NCBI GenBank assembly: GCA_030549495.1 | Contig: JAUIRK010000949.1 | Span: 62,001 to 126,000, forward strand | Direction of reading: 5' to 3' | Length of the DNA stretch: 64,000 nt | DNA from: Nectonema munidae | Taxonomy: Eukaryota; Nematomorpha; Nectonematoida; Nectonematidae | In this document: piece after piece, positions 51,401-54,432 of the stretch | Position numbering within the stretch: the first letter of the stretch is position 1 | Layout: every line of letters begins with the position of its first letter | Notes under the pieces: generated by a model | The model's input: only the letters and a program-made list of their open reading frames with translations | The model's database searches: none | What the model was told of the DNA's origin: nothing | Translations under genes and position numbers: made by a program

Positions 51401-53162
51401 ACAATGTACATAAATACATATATATAAACAATCCGTGGTGTCTAATAGTACTTCGAAATGCTGAAAACTGAATATTAATTATTATAGGTATGTAAAATAG
51501 AAGCAACATTTAACAACCATTATGACATTATTAAACTCCATAAGTTTTTGGATCGAATTTTAGATAATGATATATCAATTAAAATATAGATTTTACCTCA
51601 AAGCGCATGCACCCCGATCTTTTTTTCTTCTCTCTACGCCATTACATATAATAGAAATAGAGTTAAAAAGCTTTTTGTTTTAAAAATTATTTTTAAATAA
51701 TTTTTTGGCATTTATTTTGACATTGCGAGTTGAAAAAAGATCGTTTAGTTTCTAAATAACAAATATAATTAAAGTTTTTTTCTATACATATAACTATGAT
51801 CTCCTACTTACTAAGTCTTTGTTGTTTTATTTAAGAAAACAACTGAAAAAACTGAATTTCCTCGTTTTCAATCTCCTAAATAAAATTTCCATGCATGTTG
51901 TTTCTATTTCTAAGCACAGCACTATATGTTATTATGCCTTGCGCTTTGAGACCCAATGTGACACTACTGTCACAAAACAAAAATCGTCCGCATTAATTGT
52001 AAAAAAAGTTAAGATAATTTTATATCGAATTATCGCTAATTTAGGCGTATTTATTCTTAATCTTTATTTTAAACGTTTTGAAAAAACTGAGACGCATGTG
52101 TCTTCTCGTTTTACTGGATTAACTTGCTACTCTCGTTGAAAGTAATATCGGATTGTTTTAAAAGTACCGATAAACATGGCTATTTTTCAAATATTTAATA
52201 AAATATGATTATTGGAAATAAATGTTGGTTTTACATTTTTCATTCACTTTTAAGGTTGTTTGAAGGATCTAAGAATTGATGGAAATGCAATTTTATTGAA
52301 TGGAAATAACGAATTTGCTATCATATCCAATGAACAAAATGTAATCGATGGATGCCAAGACAATGACTTTGATGACTGCCTCAGTTTTAACTCGGCTAAA
52401 TGTTCTCCTGGAAAGACTTGTGTTGATGCGTGGAGGTCAGCCTCGTGCGTTTGCCCCGCTGGTTTGAAGTATTCAAGTCAAGCTCAGTTCTGTGCTGATG
52501 TTGATGAGTGCAGTGAGTACTACTCCAATCCTTGTAAAAACGACGGCGTTTGTTCAAATGCAAATGCATCTTTTTCCTGCCTCTGTCCTCCTGGGTTCGG
52601 CTGCGATCAGTGCGACTGCTCCAAGCAGAAACTAGCGCTCTCCTTCAGCGTGGGCGCCTTGTCCACAATCATAACTTCTTTGGGCATTTTAGTCCTGCTC
52701 CTCTTGCTCTTCTTCACTGCCGCAAAGTGTCACACGTATCACCAGAGGCACCGCAATGGCTTCTACAAAAGCCCGTACGAGATCGAGCAAGGTGATGACA
52801 TTCGCGAAAACATAATCAACTACTCTGATGAGGGTGGGGGCGAAGAGGATGCTCGATTTGACATTGGGCCGCTGAGGAAGTCGTTGACAGCTAGGAAGAA
52901 AGCTCAACAACAAATAGCTCCTTCTTCACACCAGCCCAGCTTTGGTGATCTCCTATCGGATAAGCTTGGCGATGTCAACAACCACGAGAATACTATTTTC
53001 GACGATCCACCTCGCCTCTATAGCTTTGAAGGTGGGCCGCCCAGCATTGCGTCTTCTCTTAGTTCAATAGCTTCTGCTATAGACGCTGAAGAAGATCTCA
53101 TTCTAGATGACATTCATTCCTGGGGTCCTAAATTTCAGAAGTTATCCGAGTTGTACGAATAA
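9286..53162 (+). CDS. CadN: Neural-type classical cadherin (DN-cadherin), 29 exons, 5' end outside window
   Basis: Calcium-dependent homophilic adhesion receptor of the plasma membrane that links to actin through catenins; in arthropods this family acts in axon targeting and neural or mesodermal adhesion. Seen: 29 exons with AG acceptors and GT donors whose phases all agree, giving 2565 codons and a stop at 53160-53162. Domains in order: tail of one cadherin repeat (residues 1-20), 14 more repeats (about 21-1547), membrane-proximal region (about 1548-1745), EGF-like modules, laminin-G 1, EGF, laminin-G 2, two EGF-like modules, transmembrane helix (about 2388-2418), cytoplasmic tail of about 145 residues. 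The tail has the classical INY-D-EGGGEED juxtamembrane block and a C-terminal WGPKFQKLSELY catenin-binding core. Flies have more repeats, so several N-terminal exons should lie to the left. The span contains long introns full of transposons; exon coordinates are given separately. Confidence 0.95.
10629..10762 (+). mobile_element. Palindromic MITE, type A with GTCGAC palindrome
   Basis: Arms CCCGTTAACGGCG at the left and GGTCGTTAACGCGTTAA at the right. The internal hairpin is an 18-base perfect palindrome, AGTCGACTATAGTCGACT, at 10648-10665. CGTCTGC-like motifs follow. Confidence 0.75.
10797..10915 (-). mobile_element. Palindromic MITE, type B
   Basis: Left arm GCCCTTGAAAGCCCTAG; right part carries ACACTGGTGTGGTGTCACTTG and ends near GTTAA at 10911-10915. 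CTGCTTTCTTTTTCAAT and AAAGCAGA form the inverted internal pair. Left boundary approximate. Confidence 0.6.
10912..11022. mobile_element. Palindromic MITE relic joined end to end with its neighbours
   Basis: Runs from the TTAA shared with the copy on its left to the TTAA shared with the copy on its right. Contains one AATCGTCTGCTTTT motif. Degenerate. Confidence 0.5.
11019..11156 (-). mobile_element. TTAA-flanked palindromic MITE, type A copy 3 (reverse)
   Basis: Reverse orientation of the 5294 and 6727 copies: GCAGACG motifs on the + strand, hairpin TGTTCCAAAATAGGAACA, closing arm GGTCGTAAATGGGTTAA. The left arm is slightly diverged (ACCCATTTAAAACC). Confidence 0.85.
11240..11863. mobile_element. 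Non-autonomous hAT-type element (624 bp) with 8-bp target duplication
   Basis: Left end CAGTGGGGGATCCAGA and right end TCGGTCCATCCCTG are inverted relatives. The flanks GGCGGAGC (11232-11239) and GCCGGAGC (11864-11871) match at 7 of 8 positions, the duplication length of hAT elements. Interior is AT-rich with a run of 21 G at 11266-11286 and 14 G at 11806-11819; no transposase is visible. Confidence 0.75.
12379..12400 (+). repeat. ATT microsatellite
   Basis: About seven uninterrupted ATT units inside the first long intron. A similar run lies at about 25370-25388. Confidence 0.8.
13439..13502. mobile_element. Very short inverted-repeat element (64 bp)
   Basis: Ends CAAGGGCGTAAT and GTTACGCCCCTG are inverted relatives of a hAT-like CAGGGGCGTAAC terminus. 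CTCGT occurs directly outside both ends (13434-13438 and 13503-13507), a possible 5-bp target duplication. Confidence 0.5.
14246..14839. mobile_element. Probable hAT-type element (594 bp)
   Basis: Inverted ends TAGTGATAGGACGAT and ATCGTCCTATCCCTA match at 14 of 15 positions; TAGGGAT-type starts are known from hAT elements. No convincing target duplication and no coding sequence. Confidence 0.5.
15714..16071 (+). CDS. CadN: CadN exon w2
   Basis: Acceptor TTACCAG before 15714, donor GTATTT at 16072. Residues 64-182: second half of repeat 1 (FKVDPISGVVKT) and most of repeat 2. The linker between them reads AGERRPQF and lacks the usual DxNDN calcium motif, as in the calcium-free linkers known from DN-cadherin. 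Leaves with 2 bases of a Lys codon completed by the next exon. Confidence 0.92.
16230..16430 (+). repeat. Dispersed repeat, copy 1
   Basis: Shares CTTTATTTCTTTCATCG, GATCATCTTTAGAA and an AAATATTTT-GTAAATTCTTT block with 34132-34330 in the same order and orientation. Family unknown. Confidence 0.55.
17521..17659 (-). mobile_element. TTAA-flanked palindromic MITE, type A copy 4 (reverse)
   Basis: TTAACCCATTAAGTACCATA at the left and GGGACTTAATGGGTTAA at the right: the arm sequence differs from copies 1-3 (ATTAAGTACC instead of ATTTACGACC), but both arms changed together. Hairpin TGTTCCCAAATGGGAGCA is slightly decayed. Three GCAGACG-type motifs. Confidence 0.85.
17844..18380. mobile_element. 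Longer TTAA-flanked element (537 bp), piggyBac-like ends
   Basis: Starts TTAACCTCTGTGCA and ends GGTCACAAGGGTTAA, so TTAA lies at both ends with loosely inverted arms. Inside are paired variants of TTTGGACCCAA/TTTGGGTCAA and a 14-base perfect palindrome GGTCCATATGGACC at 17943-17956 next to CTCTTGCACTC, the same plan as the small palindromic MITEs. No transposase. Confidence 0.6.
19134..19239 (+). CDS. CadN: CadN exon w3
   Basis: Acceptor CTTTTAG before 19134, donor GTAAAT at 19240. Residues 183-218, middle of repeat 2, with the LRPLNYDSL and YNLRVWAKE strands typical of cadherin repeats. A 106-base exon recognised from the reading frame and splice sites. Confidence 0.88.
19374..19432. repeat. 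Short inverted repeat, possible pogo-like solo end
   Basis: TAGATCCTTTATAACACG at the left and CGTGTTATAGCGGATCTA at the right are imperfect inverse complements around a 25-base spacer. Confidence 0.45.
20058..20195 (+). mobile_element. TTAA-flanked palindromic MITE, type A with 20-base palindrome
   Basis: Arms TTAACCCTCTTGTGACCA and TGGTCACGAAAGGGTTAA. The internal palindrome GTGTATCATATATGATACAC (20076-20095) is perfect over 20 bases and unrelated in sequence to the TGTTCC hairpin of other copies. Three CGTCTGC/TCTTCTGC motifs follow. Confidence 0.85.
20386..20514 (-). mobile_element. Palindromic MITE, type B
   Basis: Left arm TTAACCCTTTGAAGACCAA; right arm GGTCCTCACAGGG. Hairpin TGGGAC-GCTGGT-GTCCCA at 20479-20496. 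CGTCTGCTTTCTTTTTCAAT and AAAGCAGACG form an inverted pair able to fold into a second stem. It sits about 80 bases upstream of CadN exon w4. Confidence 0.8.
20597..20708 (+). CDS. CadN: CadN exon w4
   Basis: Acceptor GTTTAG before 20597, donor GTTTCT at 20709, the weakest donor of the series. Residues 219-255: TINIVDVNDNDPVF ends repeat 2 and VDENTPIGSRIL opens repeat 3. Joins to the next exon through a split Val codon. Confidence 0.9.
21246..23077 (-). mobile_element. MULE transposon with GTGTCGAA-repeat inverted ends (1832 bp)
   Basis: Both ends begin ACAGAATGTCGAAAGA (16 identical bases, inverted). Inward the left arm reiterates GTGTCGAA about four times; the right arm has the same motif in more diverged form plus a roughly 60-base direct duplication containing CATTGTCTGTTCGA. 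Transposase remnant on the minus strand. No 9-bp target duplication could be confirmed. Confidence 0.8.
21476..22335 (-). pseudogene. MULE transposase, broken into several frames
   Basis: Minus strand, N- to C-terminal: GFCDGTFKAAL (first catalytic Asp), QLYTIHGLIAQ, SITADFETSAINQM (second Asp), YGCLFHFG (Cys/His motif). It continues at 22029-21697 through FEATWLGIFQRGRR to PRTNNSVEGWHNAFN, and ends at about 21476. The blocks are separated by stops or frame changes, and the FLYWCH finger seen in the element at 785 is not evident. It lies in the intron between CadN exons w4 and w5, antisense to the host gene. Confidence 0.85.
23414..23550 (+). mobile_element. Palindromic MITE, type A (diverged)
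   Basis: Left TTAACCGATTAACTACCAGA and right TCTGGTCGTTAACGGCTTTAA. CGTCTGATTT and GATATCGTCTGATT motifs; the palindrome region is decayed. Confidence 0.7.
23658..23756 (+). mobile_element. Palindromic MITE, type B with GATACCGGTATC
   Basis: Left arm CTCTTTAGGGACCAGA; perfect 12-base palindrome GATACCGGTATC at 23679-23690; then AAAATCGTCTGCTTTAAATA and a closing GGTCCTGAATGAGTTAA. It shares its right TTAA with the next copy. Confidence 0.75.
23753..23850. mobile_element. Palindromic MITE relic abutting the previous copy
   Basis: TTAACCCATTTTATCCCAGA at the left and GATAGGATAAAATTTG at the right, with GTAGACG and GTCTGCG motifs and a stem AGTTAATACTGACG. The closing TTAA is lost. Confidence 0.6.
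24599..24735 (-). mobile_element. Palindromic MITE, type A (reverse)
   Basis: CCCCGTTAACGACCAGAAT at the left, GTGGTCGATAACCGGTTAA at the right. Same subfamily as the copies at 10629 and 46351, with the palindrome partly decayed. Confidence 0.75.
25032..25231 (+). CDS. CadN: CadN exon w5
   Basis: Acceptor TTATTAG before 25032, donor GTAGTA at 25232. Residues 256-322, body of repeat 3: NDIDSGENGRITY, the LDYERPG turn and VTAHDNG. Phase 0 at the 3' end. The intron before it (4.3 kb) holds a complete MULE and several short TTAA elements. Confidence 0.93.
25872..26028 (+). CDS. CadN: CadN exon w6
   Basis: Acceptor TTTTTAG before 25872, donor GTATTA at 26029. Residues 323-374: end of repeat 3 with a variant linker NRNDEAPVF, and start of repeat 4 (IAEDAKPGAVV, AIDPDGDG). 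Confidence 0.92.
26428..26714 (+). CDS. CadN: CadN exon w7
   Basis: Acceptor TTTACAG before 26428, donor GTTTGC at 26715. Residues 375-470: rest of repeat 4, linker DVNNNKPIF, start of repeat 5 (IPENMPPGAYVIK). Two adjacent cysteines (DGSCCPND) sit in repeat 4. A tRNA-like SINE lies about 20 bases past the donor. Confidence 0.93.
26736..26803 (+). repeat. tRNA-like SINE fragment, copy 1
   Basis: About 75% identical by eye to the complement of 35101-35171. Shared blocks GTGAGTAAGGTTGGT, ACCACAAG, GGTTC-AT-CAGCAT-AAGCC. TGGTTAGGTG-like and GGTTCGATCC-like stretches in the consensus resemble RNA polymerase III A and B boxes. It starts about 20 bases after the donor of CadN exon w7. Confidence 0.6.
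27203..27297. mobile_element. Palindromic MITE relic, type B
   Basis: CCTGCTTTAAATATTTAAAA and AAAGAAAGCAGGCGA form the inverted pair, and TCCTCAAAGGGTTA the right arm. The left arm is missing. Confidence 0.55.
27561..27811 (+). CDS. CadN: CadN exon w8
   Basis: Acceptor ATTTTAG before 27561, donor GTAAGG at 27812. Residues 471-553: nearly all of repeat 5, from ATDNDSGKNGEVKY through IDEDTGVV and FDRESSLF to the canonical DVNDNEPR linker. Confidence 0.95.
27947..28139 (+). CDS. CadN: CadN exon w9
   Basis: Acceptor CTTTTAG before 27947, donor GTAAGA at 28140; the intron before it is 135 bases. Residues 554-618, first part of repeat 6 (DPDEGENAEILYSL, INPDTGWIFV). Confidence 0.94.
28774..28994 (+). 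CDS. CadN: CadN exon w10
   Basis: Acceptor ACCCTAG before 28774, donor GTAAGA at 28995. Residues 619-691: end of repeat 6 (ATDKGDPPRSS), then a linker TGDANQPPTW without DxNDN, then the start of repeat 7 (ISLDEMNSRGSEV). The linker should bind little or no calcium. Confidence 0.92.
29055..29238 (+). CDS. CadN: CadN exon w11
   Basis: Acceptor TTTTGAG before 29055, donor GTAAGC at 29239; the preceding intron is only 60 bases. Residues 692-753, middle of repeat 7 (YSIITGSNP, YNILDYETVQEFNL, several Asn-X-Ser/Thr sites). Confidence 0.92.
30804..31146 (+). CDS. CadN: CadN exon w12
   Basis: Acceptor TTTTTAG before 30804, donor GTTTCA at 31147. Residues 754-867: end of repeat 7 with linker DANDNAPIF, then most of repeat 8 (VPEDAPVGFTV, INPKTGVLTT, FDREKKQFYLL). 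Confidence 0.94.
31472..31530 (+). repeat. TA-rich microsatellite patch
   Basis: Two TATATATATA runs separated by ATGAAA-type sequence in the intron after exon w12. Confidence 0.7.
32010..32111 (+). CDS. CadN: CadN exon w13
   Basis: Acceptor CTTCAAG before 32010, donor GTATGC at 32112. Residues 868-901: IRVKVEDVNDNAPYF closes repeat 8 and IADINEDAIE opens repeat 9. At 102 bases it is the smallest coding exon here. Confidence 0.92.
33086..33243 (+). CDS. CadN: CadN exon w14
   Basis: Acceptor GTTTTAG before 33086, donor GTATAT at 33244. Residues 902-954, body of repeat 9 (AKDDDEITQMRYQL, VKPATGEIYV, LDYELGPR). Confidence 0.93.
34132..34330 (+). repeat. Dispersed repeat, copy 2
   Basis: Same family as 16230-16430; shared order of ATTTCTTTCATCGG, CATCTGTAGAA, AAATATTTTCTAAATACTTT and TAATTATTATTGATATGA. 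Begins near GCGGTGCCTAACGC. Confidence 0.55.
34492..34659 (+). CDS. CadN: CadN exon w15
   Basis: Acceptor ACCTAAG before 34492, donor GTACTT at 34660; both phases 0. Residues 955-1010: YNLTLVASDGKNEQST, canonical linker DVNDNAPEF, start of repeat 10 (WIEEEDESNLPRV). Confidence 0.93.
34719..34874 (+). CDS. CadN: CadN exon w16
   Basis: Acceptor ACTTTAG before 34719 after a 59-base intron; donor GTATTT at 34875. Residues 1011-1062, middle of repeat 10 (HATDKDTAIQSEIRYSI, INPLSGEISV, LDRDPPNGQP). Confidence 0.93.
35101..35171 (-). repeat. tRNA-like SINE fragment, copy 2
   Basis: On the minus strand it contains TTGGTTAGGTG and, about 35 bases on, CAGGTTCGATCCAGC, which fit A-box and B-box promoter motifs of tRNA-derived SINEs. 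Pairs with 26736-26803. Confidence 0.6.
35869..35997 (-). mobile_element. Palindromic MITE, type B (reverse)
   Basis: Left TTAACACTTTGAGGCCCAG, right GGTCTTTAAAGGGTCC. The hairpin near GTTACGCTGATGTCAC is partly decayed. CATCTGCCTTCTTTTTCAAT keeps the type-B core. Confidence 0.7.
36099..36215 (+). mobile_element. Palindromic MITE, type B (diverged)
   Basis: AGCCCTTTCAAGCAC at the left and TTGAATGAGTTAA at the right, with TTCTGCTTTAAG and AAACAGACGATTAA as the inverted core. Confidence 0.6.
36462..36682 (+). CDS. CadN: CadN exon w17
   Basis: Acceptor ATATTCAG before 36462, donor GTATTA at 36683. Residues 1063-1135: LLALATDDGDSGNYG, linker DINDNAPVF, start of repeat 11 (IPENSPAGQKV, SDYDAGINSKITY). 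Confidence 0.94.
36935..37456 (-). mobile_element. Shortened pogo/Tigger element (522 bp) flanked by TA
   Basis: Ends CAGTAGACCCTCGTTAAGTC and AACGAGGGTCAACTG are inverted; TA lies directly outside both ends, the target duplication of the Tc1-mariner-pogo group. Only the N-terminal DNA-binding part of a transposase remains, on the minus strand. It sits in the intron after exon w17. Confidence 0.85.
36984..37202 (-). pseudogene. CENP-B-type helix-turn-helix fragment of a pogo transposase
   Basis: 73-codon minus-strand frame with KVLGIAIQVVAQKLG, then NDFTAGNGWLWRFRNRHGLC, the recognisable C-terminal half of the CENP-B/Tigger DNA-binding domain. The DDE catalytic domain is absent, so this is a deletion derivative. 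Confidence 0.8.
37754..37908 (+). CDS. CadN: CadN exon w18
   Basis: Acceptor CTTTTAG before 37754, donor GTGCTC at 37909. Residues 1136-1187, middle of repeat 11 (FGIDPNSGIITT, LDREKVDKYVIEVEGRDKDG). Confidence 0.92.
37976..38229 (+). CDS. CadN: CadN exon w19
   Basis: Acceptor TGTAAAG before 37976 after a 67-base intron; donor GTAATT at 38230. Residues 1188-1272: variant linker DKNDQAPAF, then most of repeat 12 (VSESAKVGSAVL, ATDADVGDNAKLTYFL). Confidence 0.94.
38297..38398 (+). mobile_element. Palindromic MITE relic, type B
   Basis: GAGAAATGAAAATCGCCTGC, then AAAGCAGACGATTAGTCTTC and a closing TCCTCAAAGGATTAA. Nearly the same interior as the copy at 51175; the left arm is mostly lost. It begins about 70 bases past the donor of exon w19. 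Confidence 0.65.
38943..39178 (+). CDS. CadN: CadN exon w20
   Basis: Acceptor TTTAAAG before 38943, donor GTATTG at 39179. Residues 1273-1350: ELDYDSAINRAFNL, linker DYNDNPPKF, start of repeat 13 (IKEDAPIGTVLA, AEDIDTGLNAIF). Confidence 0.93.
40244..40389 (+). CDS. CadN: CadN exon w21
   Basis: Acceptor TTTGTAG before 40244, donor GTGTGA at 40390. Residues 1351-1399, middle of repeat 13 (IFAINGSGHVTIT, LDREKKDFHIVKI, AIDKGER). Confidence 0.88.
40455..40724 (+). CDS. CadN: CadN exon w22
   Basis: Acceptor TTGATAG before 40455 after a 65-base intron; donor GTATGC at 40725. Residues 1400-1489: NPSLTGRARLRVQV, linker DVNDNYPII, start of repeat 14 with a Gly-rich YATDLDTGTGYGPPY segment and cysteines (ISCKEKK, NPYCRHF). 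The 4.2 kb intron that follows carries the piggyBac-type element. Confidence 0.93.
41847..44811 (+). mobile_element. piggyBac-type transposon with intact ends (2965 bp)
   Basis: Terminal repeats CACTAGAAGGATCA and TGATCCTTCTAGTG are a perfect 14-base inverted pair, and TTAA lies directly outside each end (41843-41846 and 44812-44815), the piggyBac target signature. A second inverted block, AATTGACGCGTT against GCGTCAATTGACGCA, lies further in, and AGCGGTCAAAAATGACCGCT-like palindromes occur near 42213 and 44107. The transposase inside is broken. Inserted in the intron between CadN exons w22 and w23, sense orientation. Confidence 0.93.
42641..43980 (+). pseudogene. piggyBac-type transposase (DDE_Tnp_1_7 family), broken
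   Basis: Frames at 42896-43105 (LNDLWNTQRGPSLFSKTMKRD, the usual N-terminal domain), 43229-43498 (YNVTMNSFFTSQGLGENFQS, ATILATIRKNRREVP) and a C-terminal Cys-rich piece at about 43864-43990 (CSFFKC, then TCLECKVVCLWKEHW). Stops and frame changes separate them. In the block equivalent to piggyBac DNWFTS, the catalytic Asp is Asn. An in-frame stop also lies within the Cys-rich tail. The element therefore cannot supply its own transposase. Confidence 0.88.
44912..45124 (+). CDS. CadN: CadN exon w23
   Basis: Acceptor CATTTAG before 44912, only about 100 bases downstream of the piggyBac-type element; donor GTTCTT at 45125. Residues 1490-1560: LKKFDREKQKVYEYPI, ICDADHPPQCG and a final linker GDENDNPH that closes the cadherin-repeat array. 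Confidence 0.92.
46351..46487 (+). mobile_element. Palindromic MITE, type A
   Basis: TTAACCGGTTATCGACCACA at the left and TGTGGTCGTTAACGGTTTAA at the right. Hairpin TTGACACATGTCGAC is imperfect; ATCGCCTGC, CTTCTGC and ATCCTCTGATT stand in for the CGTCTGC set. Confidence 0.8.
46572..46740 (+). repeat. Possible pogo-like terminal fragment
   Basis: CAGTAGACTCTTTCTAAGCG followed by ACCATC and a second GCTATATCGACCATTTT resemble the ends of the Tigger element at 61952-63925 (CAGTCAAACC, GTCGCTATACA). No right end was found. Confidence 0.35.
47105..47255 (+). CDS. CadN: CadN exon w24
   Basis: Acceptor TTGATAG before 47105, donor GTAAAT at 47256. Residues 1561-1610: the GRVYAEDPDDWDLNDKTF block, a hallmark of the membrane-proximal region of invertebrate classical cadherins, then FKIDKDTGDVYI. 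Confidence 0.94.
47317..47456 (+). CDS. CadN: CadN exon w25
   Basis: Acceptor AATTTAG before 47317 after a 61-base intron; donor GTTAGA at 47457. Residues 1611-1657 of the membrane-proximal domain (HYFQVKVYDKKF, VIIKRIDDDAI). Confidence 0.9.
47783..48045 (+). CDS. CadN: CadN exon w26
   Basis: Acceptor GAAATAG before 47783, donor GTAAAA at 48046. Residues 1658-1745, non-repeat region between the cadherin array and the EGF/laminin-G modules (DIFSIVPRPN, IRYAVHASPYYKASKLNAL). Confidence 0.9.
48046..49542 (+). other. CadN intron after exon w26 (1.5 kb)
   Basis: No coding signal. 48900-49160 has GC-richer sequence with AAGTCGTAGTCCG and GGAGTCGATGTCGG motifs that look like part of an unidentified dispersed repeat. 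Confidence 0.45.
49543..49838 (+). CDS. CadN: CadN exon w27
   Basis: Acceptor ATTTTAG before 49543, donor GTAATT at 49839. Residues 1746-1843: Cys-rich segment (INECIFEHCEARGC, CECGAEIRL) and the first half of an EGF module (CLYSSGCLNGGECID). Confidence 0.93.
49896..51154 (+). CDS. CadN: CadN exon w28: EGF, laminin-G 1, EGF, laminin-G 2
   Basis: Acceptor CTTTAG before 49896 after a 57-base intron, the shortest here; donor GTTATT at 51155. Residues 1844-2263. It completes an EGF module (KCPSDFNGPKCE) and encodes laminin-G 1 (SFEILTSTRNAHILYIG, DGKWHKIEVVR, closing at FRGCFRNL). Then come an EGF module (LCQHGICEV, FCVCEAGWSGIACD) and most of laminin-G 2 (AFMFRTLDTDARI, DGEWHSLRIQRYG). At 1259 bases it is the largest exon, with GC content clearly above its surroundings. 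Confidence 0.96.
51175..51304 (+). mobile_element. Palindromic MITE, type B, 20 bases from a CadN splice donor
   Basis: Left arm CCCTTTGAGCACCAG, hairpin TGAC-ATCCGC-GTCA, ATCGCCTGCTTTAAATATAT and AAGAAAGCAGACGATTAG as the inverted core, right arm TGGTGTCCAAAGGATTAA. The donor of exon w28 is at 51155, so the element occupies the start of the intron. Confidence 0.8.
51940..52126 (+). mobile_element. Possible diverged palindromic MITE
   Basis: GCGCTTTGAGACCCAA then the palindrome GTGACACTACTGTCAC and ATCGTCCGC fit the family plan. The far end ACTGAGACGCATGTGTCTTC to GGATTAA could be its partner, but the interior is unlike other copies. Confidence 0.4.
52255..53162 (+). CDS. CadN: CadN last exon: EGF-like, transmembrane and cytoplasmic tail
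   Basis: Acceptor TTTTAAG before 52255; stop TAA at 53160-53162. Residues 2264-2565. It closes laminin-G 2 (GCLKDLRIDGN), gives two Cys-rich modules (GKTCVDAWRSASCVCPAG; DVDECSEYYSNPCKNDGVC), then a hydrophobic helix at about 52632-52724 with a basic stop-transfer HQRHR. The tail has a p120-type juxtamembrane block (DDIRENIINYSDEGGGEED) and a beta-catenin-binding region at about 53010-53156 (YSFEGGPPSIASSLSSI, then LDDIHSWGPKFQKLSELY). Flies use alternative exons for the transmembrane segment; only one copy is visible here. Confidence 0.96.
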
Positions 53163-53720
53163 ATGGAGGAACAAAGATTGAAGAATACATGGAAAAGTTA
53201 TTTAAATGTTTGCAAGCGTTTTCAGATCAAACGAGGAGGGATAATATTAGTAATTTTGTTTTGTTTACTTTTGATATTTTTATGTGCATTTAAATTGTGA
53301 TTTTTTTGCAAGCGTCATATATATTTTTTCCAATTTTTTGTAAAAAATCTAAAGTTATTATTATTTACATATTTTTGTATGTTTATTCTTTTTATAAGAT
53401 TTACTGTATTTTTCTACAAATTTCTACAAATATAGATCAAATTGTTTCATAATTTATTTTTTACCTCCGAACATGGGTTACAGGTACTAGGGAAATGAAT
53501 TGAGTCTAGCATTATACCTATTTTTCTTTCCTACATTTGTTCTTCGTTTTTTTATTACATGAAATGATTTTTTGCTTCTTTAATATATCTCCTCTTAGTT
53601 CTATCAGTATATTCCCATATATGTTCTTTTTAATAAACTTTATGTTTTTTTATGTATCTACAGCTAATTCCATAGACAATCGAAACAAAACTGTCATCCC
53701 TTGGTCTTTAATAAAGTTTT
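53163..53720 (+). promoter_or_regulatory. Likely CadN 3' UTR with candidate poly(A) signals
   Basis: AT-rich sequence after the stop codon. AATAAA hexamers occur at 53632-53637 and 53710-53715, either of which could end the transcript. The UTR length is an inference; no transcript evidence is available. Confidence 0.4.
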
Positions 53721-54292
53721 AAAGTGTTTTAATTGAATGTTTTTAGTCGAAAGGTTTCCTTTAAAAACTTCTTTATGATGCACTTTATTTCATTCAAAAT
53801 CACCTAGATCTTTGTAGATGGCGATACCAGATTTAGAGGTAGGCGATAGGGTGATCTTTATCACCCTCGTATGAGCATATTAGAAAATTTTTCAATCAAG
53901 TTTGGTTTATTCATTTTTTATATGGAAATAAGTAAGGAAAGCATAGTAGCAGGCTTTTTAGGTAGAAGACAAACCTTTAAAATTTCATCGTATATATCAG
54001 GAGAATAAATGCAATAAATTTATAAAACATATGAAAAAATTTGTCTTAGCAGTTAGAAAAATTAATTTATTGTTTTTGTCAAGTTGTGATAAACAAAAAA
54101 AGGCTTTAAAAATAATTTTAGCAATCATTCCTTTATATTCACAAGTTTGTGGTTTTGCTGAATATTCGTTGAAATAATTGTATTTTTGGAGTCATTTTTA
54201 TTTGTAAAAGAAAGACGGTTAGAAATAAGATTTGGAATTTTTAAAGCCTCTTGAAATAAACAAGAATGATATTTTCATCAAATAAGAACTAT

Positions 54293-54432
54293 GGGGTCAT
54301 TCACAATTGATGTGTGTTGTGGTGTTGATAAGTTGACAAATGAAGAATTTGTAAACTATATAAATAGTCAAAAGTTGAAGGCGTAGTGGTTAAAATTAAG
54401 CAAAAAAGGTTAACGTCAATTGTGAATGACCC
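54293..54432. mobile_element. Short MITE with GGGTCATTCACAATTGA ends (about 140 bp)
   Basis: Left GGGTCATTCACAATTGA and right TCAATTGTGAATGACCC are perfect inverse complements over 17 bases. TAT occurs just outside both ends and may be the target duplication. No coding sequence. Confidence 0.8.
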
